A stretch of DNA of 64,000 bases from JAHDHW01 sp963793295 (GCA_963793295.1 CAWBZX010000035.1:23378-87377); one strand, 5' to 3'; positions 26,424 through 35,590 are shown, counted from the stretch's first letter. Notes: a model not told the origin generated them from the letters alone. Made by a program: numbers and translations.

Positions 26424-28895
26424 ATGAGGTTTCATTACAAAATAGTTTTTCTGGCGCTTTTCCTTTCCTCCCCCTTGATGCATCTGCAGGCGCAGAACAC
26501 AGGGAGTTGGCAAGCAAGTGGAGAAGATCAAGTAGCGAGGAAAGCTATATTGAAAGGAAAGGTGATTGATCAGGTTACTCAGACCCCATTGGAGTATGCT
26601 ACTTTGACGCTCTATTCACAAAGTGACAGTACCGTGGTGACGGGAGACATCACCAATGCGGAAGGTGAGTTTGAAATAGAAGCCGACATGGGAATATATT
26701 TTGCAAAAATCGAATTCCTTTCCTACGAAACTAAATTCATCGATAATATAATACTAGACAAAGAGCATATGGAAGTGGATCTTGGTATCGTTGAGATGAA
26801 TTTCAATGCTTCGGTTCTTGACGTTGTAGAAGTCCGGGCAGATAAAAGCCAGATGCAAATTGCACTGGACAAAAGGGTTTTTAATGTCGGAAAAGACCTC
26901 GCCAACAGAGGTGGTACGGCTGATGATTTGTTGGATAATATTCCTTCAGTAGCAGTTGATATTGATGGGAATGTGAGTCTTCGTGGAAACGAGAATGTCA
27001 GAATTTTAGTTAACGGAAAGCCATCGGGTCTGATTGGGGTAGGAGACAACAATGGTTTACGGCAGTTTCCGGCGAGTATGATCGACAGGGTAGAGGTCAT
27101 TACTAACCCTTCTGCGCGATACGAGGCAGAAGGAGTGGCAGGAATTATTAACATCATTCTTAGAAAAGACAACACTAATGGTTTTAATGGATCCTTTGAT
27201 GTGACAGCTGGTTATCCTCATACTTATGGAGGGGCTATCAATATGAATTATCGAAAGAATAATCTAAATCTTTTTGGTAGCTATGGTTTGAATTACCGCT
27301 CGAGGAATGGAAATGGAGGCTATTATCAGGAATTTTACAAAGCGGATACAACTTTTATTTTGGATCAAAAACGAAAACATGAAAGAACTAGCCTTTCTAA
27401 TAGTTTTCGTTTCGGAGCAGATTATTATATCAATCCAAAAAACACGCTCACAGCTGCTTTTGCTTACAAAATAGCAGATGAACATAATATTGCCAATATC
27501 GAATATAAAGACTACATTAATAGTTATCCTGGCAATTTTTTAGGAACGACTTACCGGACTGATGACGAAAAAGAAGACGAATCATCATTAGAATATTCAC
27601 TAAACTATAAAAAAACTTTTGACAAAAAAGACCAGGTGCTGACTGTAGATATTCAATATGAAGACGATCTTGAAACAGAAAATAATGAATATCTGGAAAG
27701 GTTTTATGGTTCCGATAATTTGCCAACAGGAAGCCCTAATCTCAATCAACGCTCAATAAATAAAGAAGATAATAGAGAATGGCGACTACAAACGGATTAT
27801 GTTCATCCTTTCTCCAAAGAAGGAAAATTTGAAGCAGGACTCAGGAGTAGCATCCGGAAAATCAATAACGACTACGTAGTTGAAGAACTTGAAGATGCGG
27901 TTTGGGATACGCTCATAGGCTTGACCAATACTTTTCATTATGACGAAGAAATCCATGCCGGATATTTTAGCTTAGGAAATAAACACGGAAAGTTTTCCTA
28001 TTTGGCAGGTTTGCGGGCAGAATTATCTGATGTGAGTACCAAACTTCTACAAACTAATGAAGTAAATGATCGAAATTATTTCGACCTTTTTCCAAGTTTG
28101 CACCTGACTTACGAATTACCTCAGCAAAACGCCATTCAGATCAGCTATAGCAGGCGGATTAACCGCCCTGGTTATCGATCTTTAAATAAATTTAGGTCTT
28201 TTAGTGATTCCCGGAATCAATATCAAGGAAACCCGGATCTTAATCCGGAATACACGCATGCTGTGGAAATTGGGCACATCAAATATTGGGACGAAGCGAC
28301 ACTGAGTACTTCTTTTTATTATCGTCATACCGATGGGGTGGTTCAGCGTATCAAAACAAGTGATAAAGATGGAAATACTGTCAGTCGCCCGGAAAATTTA
28401 GCAACAGAAGATGCTTATGGCCTGGAAGCCACCTTTTCATATAGTCCGCTTGAATGGTGGAAACTGGATGGAGATTTGAATTTTTATCGTTCAATAGTTG
28501 ATGGAACCAACCTGGGCGAAGATTTTGGAAGTGACAATTTTAGTTGGTTTGGTAGAATAACTTCCAGAATGACGGTTTTGAAAAAATCGGATGTTCAAAT
28601 TAGGTTTAATTATCGGGCTCCTACACTAACAGCGCAAGGATCGAACAAGTCGATGTACTTTTTAGATCTTGGAATAAGCAGAGATATACTGAACAATAAC
28701 GGAACCATTACTTTGACGGTAAGAGATTTATTTAATACACGGAAACGTAGATATACGACTTTTGGAGATGATTTTTATACCGAGGGAGAATTTCAATGGA
28801 GTGTAAGAGAAATTAAATTGACACTAAATTATCGGATCAATCAAAAGAAGAAAAATGGTCCAGGAGGACGTGGTGGTTATGACGGGGGGTTCTAA
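26424..28895 (+). CDS. Outer-membrane beta-barrel receptor, TonB-dependent-receptor-like
   Basis: The 823-residue protein has a signal peptide (about residues 1-24, ending HLQAQ) and a carboxypeptidase-like regulatory domain (KGKVIDQVTQTPLEYATLTL, about residues 40-120). A plug follows (DDLLDNIPSVAVDIDGNVSLRGNENVRILVNGKP) with the motif VEVITNPSARYEAEGVAGIINIILRK, and then a long beta-barrel of the OMP_b-brl_3 type. This family is common in Bacteroidota, and its substrates are usually unknown. The C-terminus is Gly-rich (GPGGRGGYDGGF) rather than a classical aromatic end. A terminator follows. Confidence 0.85.
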   Translation: MRFHYKIVFLALFLSSPLMHLQAQNTGSWQASGEDQVARKAILKGKVIDQVTQTPLEYATLTLYSQSDSTVVTGDITNAEGEFEIEADMGIYFAKIEFLSYETKFIDNIILDKEHMEVDLGIVEMNFNASVLDVVEVRADKSQMQIALDKRVFNVGKDLANRGGTADDLLDNIPSVAVDIDGNVSLRGNENVRILVNGKPSGLIGVGDNNGLRQFPASMIDRVEVITNPSARYEAEGVAGIINIILRKDNTNGFNGSFDVTAGYPHTYGGAINMNYRKNNLNLFGSYGLNYRSRNGNGGYYQEFYKADTTFILDQKRKHERTSLSNSFRFGADYYINPKNTLTAAFAYKIADEHNIANIEYKDYINSYPGNFLGTTYRTDDEKEDESSLEYSLNYKKTFDKKDQVLTVDIQYEDDLETENNEYLERFYGSDNLPTGSPNLNQRSINKEDNREWRLQTDYVHPFSKEGKFEAGLRSSIRKINNDYVVEELEDAVWDTLIGLTNTFHYDEEIHAGYFSLGNKHGKFSYLAGLRAELSDVSTKLLQTNEVNDRNYFDLFPSLHLTYELPQQNAIQISYSRRINRPGYRSLNKFRSFSDSRNQYQGNPDLNPEYTHAVEIGHIKYWDEATLSTSFYYRHTDGVVQRIKTSDKDGNTVSRPENLATEDAYGLEATFSYSPLEWWKLDGDLNFYRSIVDGTNLGEDFGSDNFSWFGRITSRMTVLKKSDVQIRFNYRAPTLTAQGSNKSMYFLDLGISRDILNNNGTITLTVRDLFNTRKRRYTTFGDDFYTEGEFQWSVREIKLTLNYRINQKKKNGPGGRGGYDGGF

Positions 28896-28926
28896 ATGTC
28901 AAGATTGTATAACTTCGATAAGTTCA

Positions 28927-28965
28927 AAGAAAGGTGATTACGCATTGTAGTCACCTTTCTTCATT
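28927..28965 (+). terminator. Terminator after the outer-membrane receptor
   Basis: A 15-bp inverted repeat (AAGAAAGGTGATTAC with one G-T pair, five-base loop) is followed by TTCATTTT, 31 bases after the stop. Confidence 0.7.
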
Positions 28966-29028
28966 TTATAGCTGGGGAAAGTTGCAAAAGAAGCAAAAAG
29001 GTTTTATTTTTGTTGTCGTAAACAATAT

Positions 29029-29041
29029 TCGTTTAAAACAT
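29029..29041. promoter_or_regulatory. Putative MarR operator upstream of marR
   Basis: The 10-mer GTTTAAAACA at 29031-29040 lies immediately before the marR start. It recurs exactly in the marR-pirin gap (29509-29518 region). Autoregulatory operators directly at the start are common for MarR proteins. The assignment is inferred. Confidence 0.45.
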
Positions 29042-29043
29042 AT

Positions 29044-29487
29044 ATGGATTCTGAAAAAGAAATATCATTTAATTATTATTCGGCAGCTTATTTTAGTTTG
29101 TTGAAAACGGCTAATAGCTTGGATGTAGCTTTTAAGAAAATCTTGGAACAATATAACCTGACCCACCAGCAGTTCAATATTTTAAGGATTTTGAAAGGTA
29201 GCTTTCCTAAACCTTTGTCTGCCAACGATATAAAAGACAGAATGATTTTTGAAAATTCTGATGTGACCAGATTGATGGATCGCCTTACAGCTAAAGAATA
29301 CATTAAAAGAGAAATCTGTGCTTCAAACCGGAGGAAGATCGATCTTTTAATTACACAAAAAGGAATCGATCTTTTAGATAAAATAGCACCTTTGGCGAAG
29401 AAATTTATTGAAACACTTTTTGTTAATAAGATAACTAATGCCGAAGCCAAAGAATTATACAGAATTTTGGATAAAATAAAAAGTTGA
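29044..29487 (+). CDS. MarR-family transcriptional regulator
   Basis: The 147-residue length is typical for this dimeric winged-helix family. The recognisable core is NLTHQQFNILRILKG, then the helix-turn-helix LSANDIKDRMIFENSDVTRLMDRLTAKEYI and the wing REICASNRRKIDLLITQKGIDLL. Pirin follows 61 bases downstream. A 10-base element is shared between the marR upstream region and the marR-pirin gap, so the protein probably controls both genes. Many family members sense phenolics or oxidants; the ligand here is unknown. Confidence 0.9.
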   Translation: MDSEKEISFNYYSAAYFSLLKTANSLDVAFKKILEQYNLTHQQFNILRILKGSFPKPLSANDIKDRMIFENSDVTRLMDRLTAKEYIKREICASNRRKIDLLITQKGIDLLDKIAPLAKKFIETLFVNKITNAEAKELYRILDKIKS

Positions 29488-29495
29488 TTTTTTTT

Positions 29496-29524
29496 AAAAC
29501 AATTGTTGTTTAAAACAATAGTTG
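29496..29524. promoter_or_regulatory. Palindromic operator cluster upstream of pirin
   Basis: The gap holds two tandem copies of a motif of the form AAAACAATtGTTGTTt. Within it, TTGTTT-A-AAACAA at 29506-29518 is a perfect palindrome around a central A, and AACAATTGTT is another. The size and symmetry fit a MarR dimer site. Confidence 0.5.
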
Positions 29525-29548
29525 TTATAACTAGCAAAATGTTTAATA

Positions 29549-30409
29549 ATGAAAAATAAAAAAATAAATAAAGTTGTAAGCAGTAAGGAAGTGATGATGG
29601 GGCCAATTAAATTAAACCAGCCGCTACCGATTGCGGGATTAGAACAAGTTGATCCTTTCATCCTGTTACATCATGCTGGTCCGAAAATTCAGGAGCCCGG
29701 CGGAAAAAATATCATGGAAGTCGGAGTGCATCCCCACCGAGGATTTGAACCGGTAAGTTTCATTTTTAAAGGGGCGATTGAACATAAGGATTCCAGAGAA
29801 AATCATAGCGTAATCCATGCTGGTGGAGTCCAATGGATGACTGCCGGCCTTGGGATTTTGCACAGCGAAAGCCCACCAAAGGAATTTGTAGCGGCGGGGG
29901 GCGAATATGAAATGATTCAACTTTGGATCAATTTGCCGAAGCGGTTTAAAATGGTTCAGCCCAATTATCAAGGTTTTCAAAAAGAAGCTATTCCAACTTT
30001 TATTGATCAGGATGGAAAAGTCAAGTTGAATATAGTTTCGGGAGAATACAAAGGACTGAAAGGCCCGATTGAATCATTGACCGATATTACAGCTTATACC
30101 ATTGAATTGAAGGAAGGGGGCAATTTGGATATCGTTATTCCGAAAGAAAGAAATACGATGCTTTATCAACTTCATGGTGAAACTATTGTTCAAAACCAGG
30201 AAATCGGAGACAAACAATTGGTCTATTTTTCAAACGATGGCGAAAACATTGAGATTGAAGCGAAAAATGATAGTTTAATTTTATTTTTGGCAGGAGATCC
30301 AATTGAAGAGCCTGTGGTGTCCTGGGGCCCTTACGTAATGAATTCTCAAACTGAAATCCTTGAGGCAATGCGTGATTTTCAAATGGGCAAGATGGGGGTG
30401 ATGGTTTAG
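29549..30409 (+). CDS. Pirin family protein
   Basis: The 286-residue bicupin has the pirin signature: VGVHPHRGFEPVSFIFKG with metal-binding histidines, then HKDSRENHSVIHAGGVQWMTAGLGILHSE with the remaining His and Glu ligands. The C-terminal half carries the second cupin and the typical FLAGDPIEEPVVSWGPYVMN. Some bacterial pirins are quercetin 2,3-dioxygenases or redox-linked regulators; the role here is not known. The MarR neighbour suggests induction by a small aromatic or oxidative stress. Confidence 0.9.
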   Translation: MKNKKINKVVSSKEVMMGPIKLNQPLPIAGLEQVDPFILLHHAGPKIQEPGGKNIMEVGVHPHRGFEPVSFIFKGAIEHKDSRENHSVIHAGGVQWMTAGLGILHSESPPKEFVAAGGEYEMIQLWINLPKRFKMVQPNYQGFQKEAIPTFIDQDGKVKLNIVSGEYKGLKGPIESLTDITAYTIELKEGGNLDIVIPKERNTMLYQLHGETIVQNQEIGDKQLVYFSNDGENIEIEAKNDSLILFLAGDPIEEPVVSWGPYVMNSQTEILEAMRDFQMGKMGVMV

Positions 30410-30540
30410 AGAGGGGAGAGTGGTCAGGAGTCAGTGGTCAGGAGTTAGGAGTAAGAAGCGAGAAGAATGGGTTTCTGCTTTCTCTAATTCACCACTCGCT
30501 ACTGACCACTTGCCACTGACTCCTTAATTTCATAACAAAA
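30410..30540. repeat. Imperfect inverted/direct repeat spacer
   Basis: Two copies of GTGGTCAGGAGTcAG lie on the left, and a complementary block including CTACTGACCACTTGCCACTG lies on the right, so the transcript could fold back. The text is shared with the spacers at 24335-24482 and 25415-25475. It has no coding potential. Confidence 0.5.
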
Positions 30541-30551
30541 AAACAAAACAC

Positions 30552-31118
30552 ATGTCATACAAAATTGCAATTATATCTGGTTCAGCCAGGATGGGGCGTC
30601 AGACGCCGAAAGCGGTAAATTACCTTGCTAAAGTTTTAGAATCTACAGATAACGTCGAAGATGTAAAAATCCTTGATGTACTCGAATATAACTTTCCAAT
30701 TATGGAAGAACGCCGGGGAAGAAATCCTAACCCGCCTGCACGTTTGGACGAATTTGGAGATATTCTCGAACAAGCCGATGCTTTGGTTTTTGCATCTCCG
30801 GAATATAACAGCAGTTTTCCTGGTTCATTGAAAAATACATTGGATTATTTTTATAAAGAGTACAGCAAAAAACCTATTGGAGTAGTGATGGTCTCTGGTG
30901 GAGGAAGAGGAGGGATTAATGCCTCACACGATTTGCAAAAATATATCCTGGCTTTGGGCGCTTTTCCGATGCCGTATAAATTGCTGGTTGCAAATGTCGG
31001 CAAAGCTTTTGGTGAAGATGGAAATCCGGTAGAGGAGGCTTTGGGTATTTCATTTCAAAAATTTGCGAATGAACTACTTTGGTTGACAGAAGGAATTAGT
31101 TATGTTAAAAACAAATAG
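30552..31118 (+). CDS. NADPH-dependent FMN reductase family protein
   Basis: The 188-residue flavodoxin-like protein has the phosphate-binding ISGSARMGRQTPK (about residues 8-20), the flavin-binding SPEYNSSFPGSLKNTLDYF (about 83-101) and VMVSGGGRGG. These features define the NAD(P)H:FMN or quinone reductase family (azobenzene/chromate reductase type). It is followed 45 bases later by an OsmC protein, so the two probably form a stress-related operon. The substrate is not evident. Confidence 0.88.
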   Translation: MSYKIAIISGSARMGRQTPKAVNYLAKVLESTDNVEDVKILDVLEYNFPIMEERRGRNPNPPARLDEFGDILEQADALVFASPEYNSSFPGSLKNTLDYFYKEYSKKPIGVVMVSGGGRGGINASHDLQKYILALGAFPMPYKLLVANVGKAFGEDGNPVEEALGISFQKFANELLWLTEGISYVKNK

Positions 31119-31163
31119 TAGATTACTGCTACTTACATTTTGTCAAAGTACTAAAAAATCACA

Positions 31164-31598
31164 ATGCCAAAAAAAAATCATGTTGTTGCCATATTAGGAG
31201 AGCAAAATTACTTTACCGAGATCATTAATAATGATCGGGTTTTTTATGTCGACGAACCTGAAACAGCTGGCGGTGGCAATAAAGCGTTACATCCTACTGC
31301 TTACCTTTTAGGCTCGTTGGCTTCTTGCACAGCAATCACTATCCGAATGTATGCACAGCGAAAGGGCTGGGAGATTGGACAAATTAAAGTTGCTGCTGAA
31401 AAAGTAGTGAAATTGACTTCAGAAGGAAAAGAAACTAAAATCGTGAAACAGATCACTTTTGGCAATAAAGAGTTGACTGAACAGCAATTGAAACGTTTGG
31501 TAACTATCGGTGAAAAATGCCCCATTTCCCTTCTCTTAAAAAATGAAACGGAGATGCTTTCTGAAGTTGTAGATCAACTGCATGAAGGCACTGCTTAA
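31164..31598 (+). CDS. OsmC family protein
   Basis: The 144-residue protein has the two conserved OsmC/Ohr cysteines: LLGSLASCTAITIRMYAQRKGW (first Cys near residue 55) and GEKCPISLLL (second near residue 117). OsmC proteins reduce organic hydroperoxides. The central YDEPETAGGGN-like segment with HPTAYLL fits the family. It is the second gene after the FMN reductase and is followed by a terminator. Confidence 0.88.
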   Translation: MPKKNHVVAILGEQNYFTEIINNDRVFYVDEPETAGGGNKALHPTAYLLGSLASCTAITIRMYAQRKGWEIGQIKVAAEKVVKLTSEGKETKIVKQITFGNKELTEQQLKRLVTIGEKCPISLLLKNETEMLSEVVDQLHEGTA

Positions 31599-31621
31599 GT
31601 ATATTAGAAAGACGAAATCAT

Positions 31622-31689
31622 GATGCTCTGAAATGGAATCCTTATCAAAAATTCAGATGGAGGATTGCTTTTCGGAGCATCGTCTTTTT
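31622..31689 (+). terminator. Terminator after osmC
   Basis: A stem of about 12 bp (GATGCTCTGAAA with TTTTCGGAGCATC, one mismatch or G-T pair) carries a long loop and ends in CGTCTTTTT. It lies between convergent genes. Confidence 0.65.
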
Positions 31690-31707
31690 ACAAAAAGAGA
31701 AAACAAG

Positions 31708-32103
31708 TCAATTTAAAAAAATACGGTCTTTCCCCTCAAACTTTGGCGCTTGAGTAGAAATTGCTTTCAGCGGCTTTCTACCTGTTGTCCTTACGGAATG
31801 TGGTATTCCCTTCGGGATGACGAAAAAATCGCCTTTTTTTATTTTGAAGGATTCATCACCGAGTGTCATGATGCCTTTTCCATCAAGGATACTTACCATT
31901 TCAGTGTGATGTACATGTTTGTGAAGCGCCACTTCCTTTTTTACAAAAACGATAAACACACTGACTTGCTCATCGGAATGCAGCGGAATTACTTTAATGT
32001 TTTCAAAAGAATCTTTATCTACTTTTATATTTTTTAGATCCTTTTTTTGGGCGATCAGAAAAGCAGGAATTAACAATGCAAGTAAAAAAGTGTATTTTTT
32101 CAT
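31708..32103 (-). CDS. Exported cupin-domain protein
   Basis: The 131-residue protein has a signal peptide (about residues 1-18, ending FLIAQ) and one cupin domain. The metal site is visible in VALHKHVHHTEMVSILDGKG, and PKGIPHSVRTTG gives the last histidine. The fold is clear but single-domain cupins have very diverse functions. It is convergent with osmC and divergent from the NadR-like gene. Confidence 0.8.
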   Translation of the reverse strand: MKKYTFLLALLIPAFLIAQKKDLKNIKVDKDSFENIKVIPLHSDEQVSVFIVFVKKEVALHKHVHHTEMVSILDGKGIMTLGDESFKIKKGDFFVIPKGIPHSVRTTGRKPLKAISTQAPKFEGKDRIFLN

Positions 32104-32180
32104 TTTATGAATTGTTGTTTTTATTTGTCGATACGATTTTATGAATTTTCAAATTTACCATTTTGTTTTTATAAGTAATT

Positions 32181-32696
32181 ATGATAAAAGTCGTTTTAAC
32201 GGGTCCTGAATCCACAGGAAAATCTACCCTTGCGAAGCAATTGGCAGATCATTTTCAAACTTCTATGGTAGCTGAATATGCCCGTCAGTTTATTGAGGAT
32301 TTGAACCGGCCTTATATGGAATCTGATTTGTTGGATATTGCAAAAGGACAACTTGAATTGGAAAAGCAGCATATACAAAAAGCTAATAGCCTTTTGATTT
32401 GCGATACCGATCTGCTTACTATTAAAATATGGTCTGAATTTAAATATAAACGGTGTGATCCTCAGATTCTGAGATGGATCGAGCAACATCAATATGATCA
32501 CTATTTGCTTTGCGGAACAGAGATAGAATGGCAATTTGACCCACAGCGTGAAAATCCAACTGAGCGCCTGGATTTGTATGCTATTTATAAAAAAGAACTT
32601 TTTATTTATAATAAAATCTTCACCGAAATAAAAGGAAATGAAACGGAGCGATTCCAGCAAGCACTCCAATTGATTGAACCGCTTTTGGCAAAATGA
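32181..32696 (+). CDS. NadR-like ATPase/kinase
   Basis: The 171-residue protein begins with a P-loop, VVLTGPESTGKSTLAKQLA, followed by VAEYARQFIE and LLICDTDLLTIKIWSE. These are features of the C-terminal ribosylnicotinamide-kinase domain of NadR, here as a stand-alone protein. In Bacteroidota such proteins often sit beside TPP-regulated transport genes, so a role in phosphorylating a salvaged nucleoside or vitamin is plausible but inferred. Its last codons contain the -33 element of the riboswitch promoter. Confidence 0.78.
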   Translation: MIKVVLTGPESTGKSTLAKQLADHFQTSMVAEYARQFIEDLNRPYMESDLLDIAKGQLELEKQHIQKANSLLICDTDLLTIKIWSEFKYKRCDPQILRWIEQHQYDHYLLCGTEIEWQFDPQRENPTERLDLYAIYKKELFIYNKIFTEIKGNETERFQQALQLIEPLLAK

Positions 32697-32716
32697 CCCG
32701 TTTTTTATTACCTTTG
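32684..32716 (+). promoter_or_regulatory. Promoter of the TPP riboswitch transcript
   Basis: TTTG at 32684-32687 and TACCTTTG at 32709-32716 match the Bacteroidota -33 and -7 (TAnnTTTG) elements with 21 bases between. The start would fall a few bases before the riboswitch. The -33 box lies inside the 3' end of the upstream gene. Confidence 0.7.
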
Positions 32717-32720
32717 CCCC

Positions 32721-32823
32721 ACTCGTTTGGGGTGCCTGATTAGATGATTAAAGAATCATCGGAATGAAGGCTGAGACCATACCCATTGAACCTGCCCGGG
32801 TAATGCCGAGAAGGGAAATGACT
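32721..32823 (+). ncRNA. TPP riboswitch (THI-box)
   Basis: The conserved blocks are present in order: GGGGTGCC, then GGCTGAGA near 32769, ACCCATTGAACCTGCCCGGG, TAATGCCGAGAAGGGAAATG. Together they form the thiamine pyrophosphate aptamer. The optional P3a hairpin GATGATT-AAAG-AATCATC is also visible. A 90-base expression platform follows before the receptor ATG at 32914. TPP binding normally shuts off the downstream gene. Confidence 0.95.
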
Positions 32824-32913
32824 GCTTTCCAACGCAGCAATGGTGATATGCTGAGATAACAAACAGGCCTAACCCCTTGGCTTGTAGATTATTTCAACTT
32901 TTAATAATTTTTC

Positions 32914-35379
32914 ATGAAACAGTTAATTACAGGATTAGTCTTGCTAATGCTTAGCGGGTATTTGCATGCCCAATCTTCATTAGCCGGTAAAGTTACCGAT
33001 GTAGATGGACAACCTATTGTTGGTGCTCACATTATGTTGATGCAAAGCAATAAAGGCGCTTTAACAGATAGTGAAGGAAGGTACACGATTGAAGGTGTTC
33101 CTTTGGGAGAGCATCAAATTTATATTTCACACGTGAGTTATCGATCTTTAAAACGAGCCTTGAAAATACCGCCAAATGTAGCGCGTTATCTGCTCAATGT
33201 GCAAATGATCGAAGATGTTGTTGAACTTGACCAATTGCTCGTAAAAGCAACGCGGGCAGGAGACAAAACACCAATTACTTTTACAAATATCGATAAGGAA
33301 TCGATTGAAGAAAATAATCTTGGTCAGGATGTTCCTTACCTTTTAAAATGGACTCCTTCGGCGGTGGTTACTTCAGATGCCGGAACCGGAATTGGCTATA
33401 CAGGAATCCGGATTCGCGGTACAGATCCTACGAGAATCAATGTGACCGTCAACGGGATTCCGCTCAATGATGCCGAATCGCAAAGCGTTTTTTGGGTGGA
33501 TTTACCTGATTTCTCGAGTTCTGCGGAAGACATTCAGATTCAACGAGGCGTTGGGACTTCCACGAATGGTGCTGGAGCCTTTGGCGCTTCCATCAATTTA
33601 AATACAAATAAATTACATCAGGAGGCTTATGGCAAGCTTTCCGGTTCGCTGGGTTCTTTCAATACTTTTAAGGCGAATGCTTCTTTTGGAACCGGTCTTC
33701 TCCATGAAAAATTTGCTTTTGATGGACGGATATCACGCATTACTTCTGATGGTTATATCGACAGAGCTACTGCAGACTTAACTTCCTTTTATTTGTCTGG
33801 AACTTATCTTGGAAAGCAAAACTCTTTAAAATTCAATATTTTCTCAGGGCGTGAAATAACCTACCAGGCCTGGAATGGTGTGCCGGCGCAATATATTGAT
33901 GATGAAAAATTGAGAACTTTCAATACGGCCGGAACGGAAAAGGAAGGAGAACCGCATCCCGATGAAGTGGACAACTACACGCAAACTCATTATCAGCTTT
34001 TATACAATCATAGCCTGAATCGAAATTGGAATTTGAGTCTGGCAGGTCATTATACCAAAGGTGCCGGATATTTTGAACAATACAAAGCGTCCCAACTATT
34101 GAAAGATTATGGTTTGAATGATGTGGCATTGGGTGATACGACGATTAGTGAAACGAATCTCATTCGCCGACGCTGGCTGGATAATGATTTTTATGGAATC
34201 ACTTATTCTACAAATTATACAAACGATAGCCGAAAGCTCGAAGCTGTCATTGGTGGCGCATGGAACAATTATAAAGGCAAACATTATGGCGAAGTCATTT
34301 GGGCGGAGTATTTCAGCAATGGGGAATCGGGCCATCGATATTACGACAATGATGCTCAAAAAATGGATTTCAATATTTTTGGGAAAACAAATTATCAGCT
34401 GACCAATTCACTTAATGGATACCTCGATCTGCAATTTCGACAAGTGAATTACGAGTTTTTGGGAATTGATTCAGAAGGTAAAAACGTGAAGCAGAAAGCT
34501 ACACTTTCTTTTTTTAACCCCAAAGCCGGATTGTATTACGATTTTACAGAACACACAAAATTTTACGCTTCCTTTGGAATAGCTAATCGCGAGCCCAACC
34601 GAAACGACTACGTTGAATCCTCTCCCGAAAACCGTCCAAAACACGAAACCCTTTTTAATACAGAAATTGGCTTCCAGCAAAATTGGGAAAAAACGGCACT
34701 GGGCTTAAATTTGTATCACATGTCTTACAAAAATCAATTGGCTTTGACAGGTGAACTCAATGACGTTGGTGCCGCAAAGCGGATCAATATTCCAAATAGT
34801 TACAGACTAGGGATTGAACTGGTCGCCGGAACGGCGCTTTATGATGGTTTGGAGTTGAACACAACAGCTACTTTTAGCATAAACAAAGTCAAAGAATTTA
34901 CAGAATACATCGACAATTGGGATACCTGGGAGCAAGTGCAGGTCGAGCATAAAAATACTGATCTTGCTTTATCTCCAAATACCATCGTAAGTGCTGAATT
35001 AAGCTATGATGTTTTTAAAAATGATGTTCAAAAATCCCTAACTTTTGCTCTTCTTGGAAAATATATTAGCAAACAATATATCGATAACACTTCCAACGAG
35101 AATACCGTTTTGGATCCTTACTTTTTTAGTGACCTCAGGATCAATTTCACATTGAAAACAAAGGCGGTAAAAGAAATCGGAATCACTTTTTTGGTAAGAA
35201 ATCTATTTGACTCCAAATATTCAACAAATGCATGGACTTACCGGTATATCTCGGAGAATTATGATGGTCGTGCGGATGATCCTTACACACGTCTTGAAAG
35301 GGAAAATACTTATAATCTAACCGGCTTTTATCCTCAGGCTGGAATAAATTATCTGTTGGGTTTGAGCTTTGCGTTTTGA
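32914..35379 (+). CDS. TonB-dependent receptor, probable thiamine uptake
   Basis: The 821-residue outer-membrane receptor has a signal peptide (1-20, ending LHAQ). A carboxypeptidase-like domain follows (SSLAGKVTDVDGQPIVGAHIML, about 21-105), then a plug domain (VPYLLKWTPSAVVTSDAGTGIGYTGIRIRG, NGIPLNDAESQSVFWVDLPDF) and a beta-barrel ending in LLGLSFAF with the expected C-terminal aromatic residue. Control by a TPP riboswitch makes thiamine or its precursors the likely substrate. The usual partner transporter PnuT does not follow; a bidirectional terminator does. Confidence 0.88.
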   Translation: MKQLITGLVLLMLSGYLHAQSSLAGKVTDVDGQPIVGAHIMLMQSNKGALTDSEGRYTIEGVPLGEHQIYISHVSYRSLKRALKIPPNVARYLLNVQMIEDVVELDQLLVKATRAGDKTPITFTNIDKESIEENNLGQDVPYLLKWTPSAVVTSDAGTGIGYTGIRIRGTDPTRINVTVNGIPLNDAESQSVFWVDLPDFSSSAEDIQIQRGVGTSTNGAGAFGASINLNTNKLHQEAYGKLSGSLGSFNTFKANASFGTGLLHEKFAFDGRISRITSDGYIDRATADLTSFYLSGTYLGKQNSLKFNIFSGREITYQAWNGVPAQYIDDEKLRTFNTAGTEKEGEPHPDEVDNYTQTHYQLLYNHSLNRNWNLSLAGHYTKGAGYFEQYKASQLLKDYGLNDVALGDTTISETNLIRRRWLDNDFYGITYSTNYTNDSRKLEAVIGGAWNNYKGKHYGEVIWAEYFSNGESGHRYYDNDAQKMDFNIFGKTNYQLTNSLNGYLDLQFRQVNYEFLGIDSEGKNVKQKATLSFFNPKAGLYYDFTEHTKFYASFGIANREPNRNDYVESSPENRPKHETLFNTEIGFQQNWEKTALGLNLYHMSYKNQLALTGELNDVGAAKRINIPNSYRLGIELVAGTALYDGLELNTTATFSINKVKEFTEYIDNWDTWEQVQVEHKNTDLALSPNTIVSAELSYDVFKNDVQKSLTFALLGKYISKQYIDNTSNENTVLDPYFFSDLRINFTLKTKAVKEIGITFLVRNLFDSKYSTNAWTYRYISENYDGRADDPYTRLERENTYNLTGFYPQAGINYLLGLSFAF

Positions 35380-35552
35380 CTTAGAAGTTGTTTTAAAATA
35401 GATAGATAATTTTCTTGCAAGTCATTGAATTCCAATACTTCAGCTAATTATTTTCACCGTAGCTTTGGCTATGAAAAAATAATGGAGCTTCGTCTTGAAA
35501 ATCAAGCACTTACAATCAATTTTAACCTCCATTTTAAAACAACTTCTTAAAT

Positions 35553-35590
35553 AAAAAAACCTTTCAGCAAATAAGCTGAAAGGTTTTTTT
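35553..35590. terminator. Bidirectional terminator
   Basis: A perfect 16-bp inverted repeat (AAAAAAACCTTTCAGC, six-base loop) has A-runs and T-runs on both sides. It serves the receptor gene on the plus strand and the 35606-36277 gene on the minus strand. Confidence 0.9.
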
